DNA of 36,844 nucleotides, from contig NZ_JAGLBB010000030.1 of NCBI RefSeq assembly GCF_018260555.1, positions 1-36,844 of the forward strand. Reading direction: 5' to 3'. The notes under the pieces are model-generated. The model did not search any database and was not told the DNA's origin. It worked only from the letters and a program-made list of their open reading frames with translations. This document shows, in pieces, positions 35,960 to 36,844 of the stretch (position 1 is the first letter of the stretch; every line of letters starts with the position of its first letter). The position numbers and the translations under genes were made by a program. This DNA comes from Deinococcus sp. GTDB lineage: Bacteria; Deinococcota; Deinococci; Deinococcales; Deinococcaceae.

Positions 35960-36313
35960 GGAACGCCACTCACTGCCGCAGGGGCTGGTGGTGACCAGCG
36001 AAGAAGGTGCCCATCAGTTCATCGAACGTCCGCTGGCAATTCAGACAGTGATATCGCTGTCTGAATCTCTATTGATAAAGGTATAAATCTAAGTCGTGAG
36101 ATTGAGTCAGGTCTCGTGCTGGACGTATTCCAGCGTGCCACCTTAAACTCAAAGCAACTTCAATTTCTACCGTTATCAATAGGTGTCGTCCCGGTTCTGT
36201 TTGAACACATGCGGCGCGTGCCAACGCGGGTAGTCCATGCCATCGGGCCAACGGAGTTCCCACACGACGTTGAAGCCTTTTCAGTCGTCCAGGAGCTAAA
36301 TTAAGCTGAGCAT
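35960..36313 (-). pseudogene. Decayed IS1595-like transposase, N-terminal part
   Basis: On the minus strand the ATG at 36313 gives M-L-S-L-I-*-L-L-D-D-*-K-G-F, then N-V-V-W-E-L-R-W-P-D-G-M-D-Y-P-R-W. After the MITE comes R-F-R-Q-R-Y-H-C-L-N-C-Q-R-T-F, then G-T-F-F-A-G-H-H-Q-P-L-R-Q-*. This matches the zinc-ribbon N-terminus of IS1595-type transposases (R-W-P-D-G-x-x-C-P-R-C and C-x-x-C-x-x-T-F...P-L). The first C-x-x-C has become Y-x-x-W, and several stops are present. A 108-bp MITE interrupts it at codon 44-45 and the IS630 cuts it off after about 80 codons. Not functional. Confidence 0.7.
36070..36181. mobile_element. 108-bp IS630-derived MITE inside the IS1595 relic
   Basis: Element 36072-36179 with TA on both sides (36070-36071 and 36180-36181). 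Its left end, TTGATAAAGGTATAAAT, resembles the IS630 left end. Its right end, ACTTCAATTTCTACCGTTAT followed by CAA, matches the IS630 right end (35933-35957) with two changes. It has no ORF. Removing it with one TA joins the transposase relic in frame (T-*-R-F-R-Q-R-Y-H-C), which proves it is an insertion. Probably mobilised by the neighbouring IS630 or a relative. Confidence 0.8.
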
Positions 36314-36600
36314 GATGATAGTGCATCGCGGCGCTCTCAGCTCCCTGAAATCCAGGAAAAGCCACGCGTATTCGTGGGAAGGTACACTGGGTGTGCTGCT
36401 CATTCGCTGTGGCCTCGGCTGGCTGGAGACCGGGACGCGCGCGAGTATACTGGGAGTCAACCTGTTTGTGCAGACCAGGGTACCGTCAGGGGCTAAAATT
36501 AACTCGCCAGAGGAAATTGCCTGGCGTAAGGGCTGATTGACCATTGAGACCGTGCTGGAACAGACTCAGAAGCTGTAGAAAAACTAGTATGGGAAATACC
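36314..36600. other. Low-GC stretch, nothing recognised
   Basis: About 290 bp between the transposase relic and the last small ORF. Frames on both strands (plus 36312-36536, minus 36296-36544) overlap each other, and neither has a convincing start or motif. It may be more mobile-element debris. A TTCAGACAG/CTGTCTGAA hairpin lies outside it at 36040-36065, inside the relic. Confidence 0.4.
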
Positions 36601-36627
36601 TCATTAAGGTCGCAGGGGAGAAATTTC

Positions 36628-36810
36628 ATGCCTGAGCAGAGAATGGAACACACGATTAGGCTGGATAAAAAGTACGTGGAGGCCGTGCCTTTTGCGAGTT
36701 ATCCGATTGCCCTGCAGACTAAAGGAGTCTGGTTTCATGCCCTGAAAAAGAACCGCAGCGAGTGTGGGACTTCCATAGGATATGTGCGGTTGAATGGGCG
36801 GGGTGCGTAG
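36628..36810 (+). CDS. Possible small hypothetical protein
   Basis: A 60-aa frame starting at ATG 36628 with a strong AGGGGAGA ribosome binding site six bases upstream. The sequence is basic (M-P-E-Q-R-M-E-H-T-I-R-L-D-K-K-Y...H-A-L-K-K-N-R-S-E) with no recognised domain or signal peptide. GC is lower than in the chromosomal genes, like the mobile-element region around it. The RBS is the main support; the call is weak. Confidence 0.35.
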   Translation: MPEQRMEHTIRLDKKYVEAVPFASYPIALQTKGVWFHALKKNRSECGTSIGYVRLNGRGA

Positions 36811-36844
36811 GGGTTTCTCGATCAGCTTGTGCCCAGGCAGATCA

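Noticed and set aside
36039..36066. Ten-bp hairpin ATTCAGACAG/CTGTCTGAAT as a terminator
   Set aside because: It falls inside the reading frame of the transposase relic and has no T-run, so it is probably incidental.
36296..36544. Opposed frames (minus 82 aa, plus 74 aa) near the right edge
   Set aside because: They overlap antiparallel and neither has start signals or similarity that I can see.

Overview
The window is about 37 kb of high-GC chromosomal DNA that looks like Deinococcus. The grounds are the content and sequence of the arginine and carbamoyl-phosphate genes, several genes whose -10 box (TANNNT) lies 6-9 bases before the ATG (leaderless mRNAs), signal-peptide proteins with DUF11 repeats and an outer-membrane barrel, and the insertion-sequence content. 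Species cannot be fixed by eye.

Left edge (1-77): the end of an insertion sequence with the inverted repeat ACCCTGCTGAGCAGTTAC. The same repeat bounds a 191-bp MITE near the right edge. Next, on the minus strand, come carB (614-3703) and a coupled small gene. A lysE-type exporter (minus) and a PLP aminotransferase (plus) then meet head to head at about 4363, both without their N-termini: a deletion scar that makes both pseudogenes.

Middle left (5386-14528): two small exported barrel-like proteins, then an arginine block: argG, a zinc-ribbon protein, two GNATs, argH, a further GNAT, a separately expressed GNAT, and a short-type N-acetylglutamate synthase (argA). The argG leader has a strong promoter, palindromes resembling ARG boxes, and a mini-ORF ending Arg-Arg-stop. 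A DUF3352 protein and carA follow. With carB, the window supplies the first committed step (acetylglutamate), carbamoyl phosphate and the last two steps of arginine synthesis.

Centre (16070-29615): a 13.5-kb same-strand cluster of five exported proteins (165, 669, 955, 1621 and 1025 aa) built from DUF11/Ig-like modules and Asp/Asn-Gly loops resembling calcium sites, including a 1621-aa protein with a predicted C-terminal beta-barrel. It looks like a cell-envelope surface system. It is preceded by a structured leader of about 260 nt that ends in an intrinsic terminator abutting the first ribosome binding site.

Right (29798-34519): a photolyase open in frame into uracil-DNA glycosylase without a stop, a DoxX-like membrane protein, a basic 142-aa protein, and guanylate kinase.

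Right edge (34520-36844): a mobile-element graveyard. It holds the 191-bp MITE with an 8-bp target duplication, a 1052-bp IS630 element with an A8 slippage site, and a 108-bp IS630-derived MITE inside a decayed IS1595-like transposase whose frame is restored when the MITE is removed.
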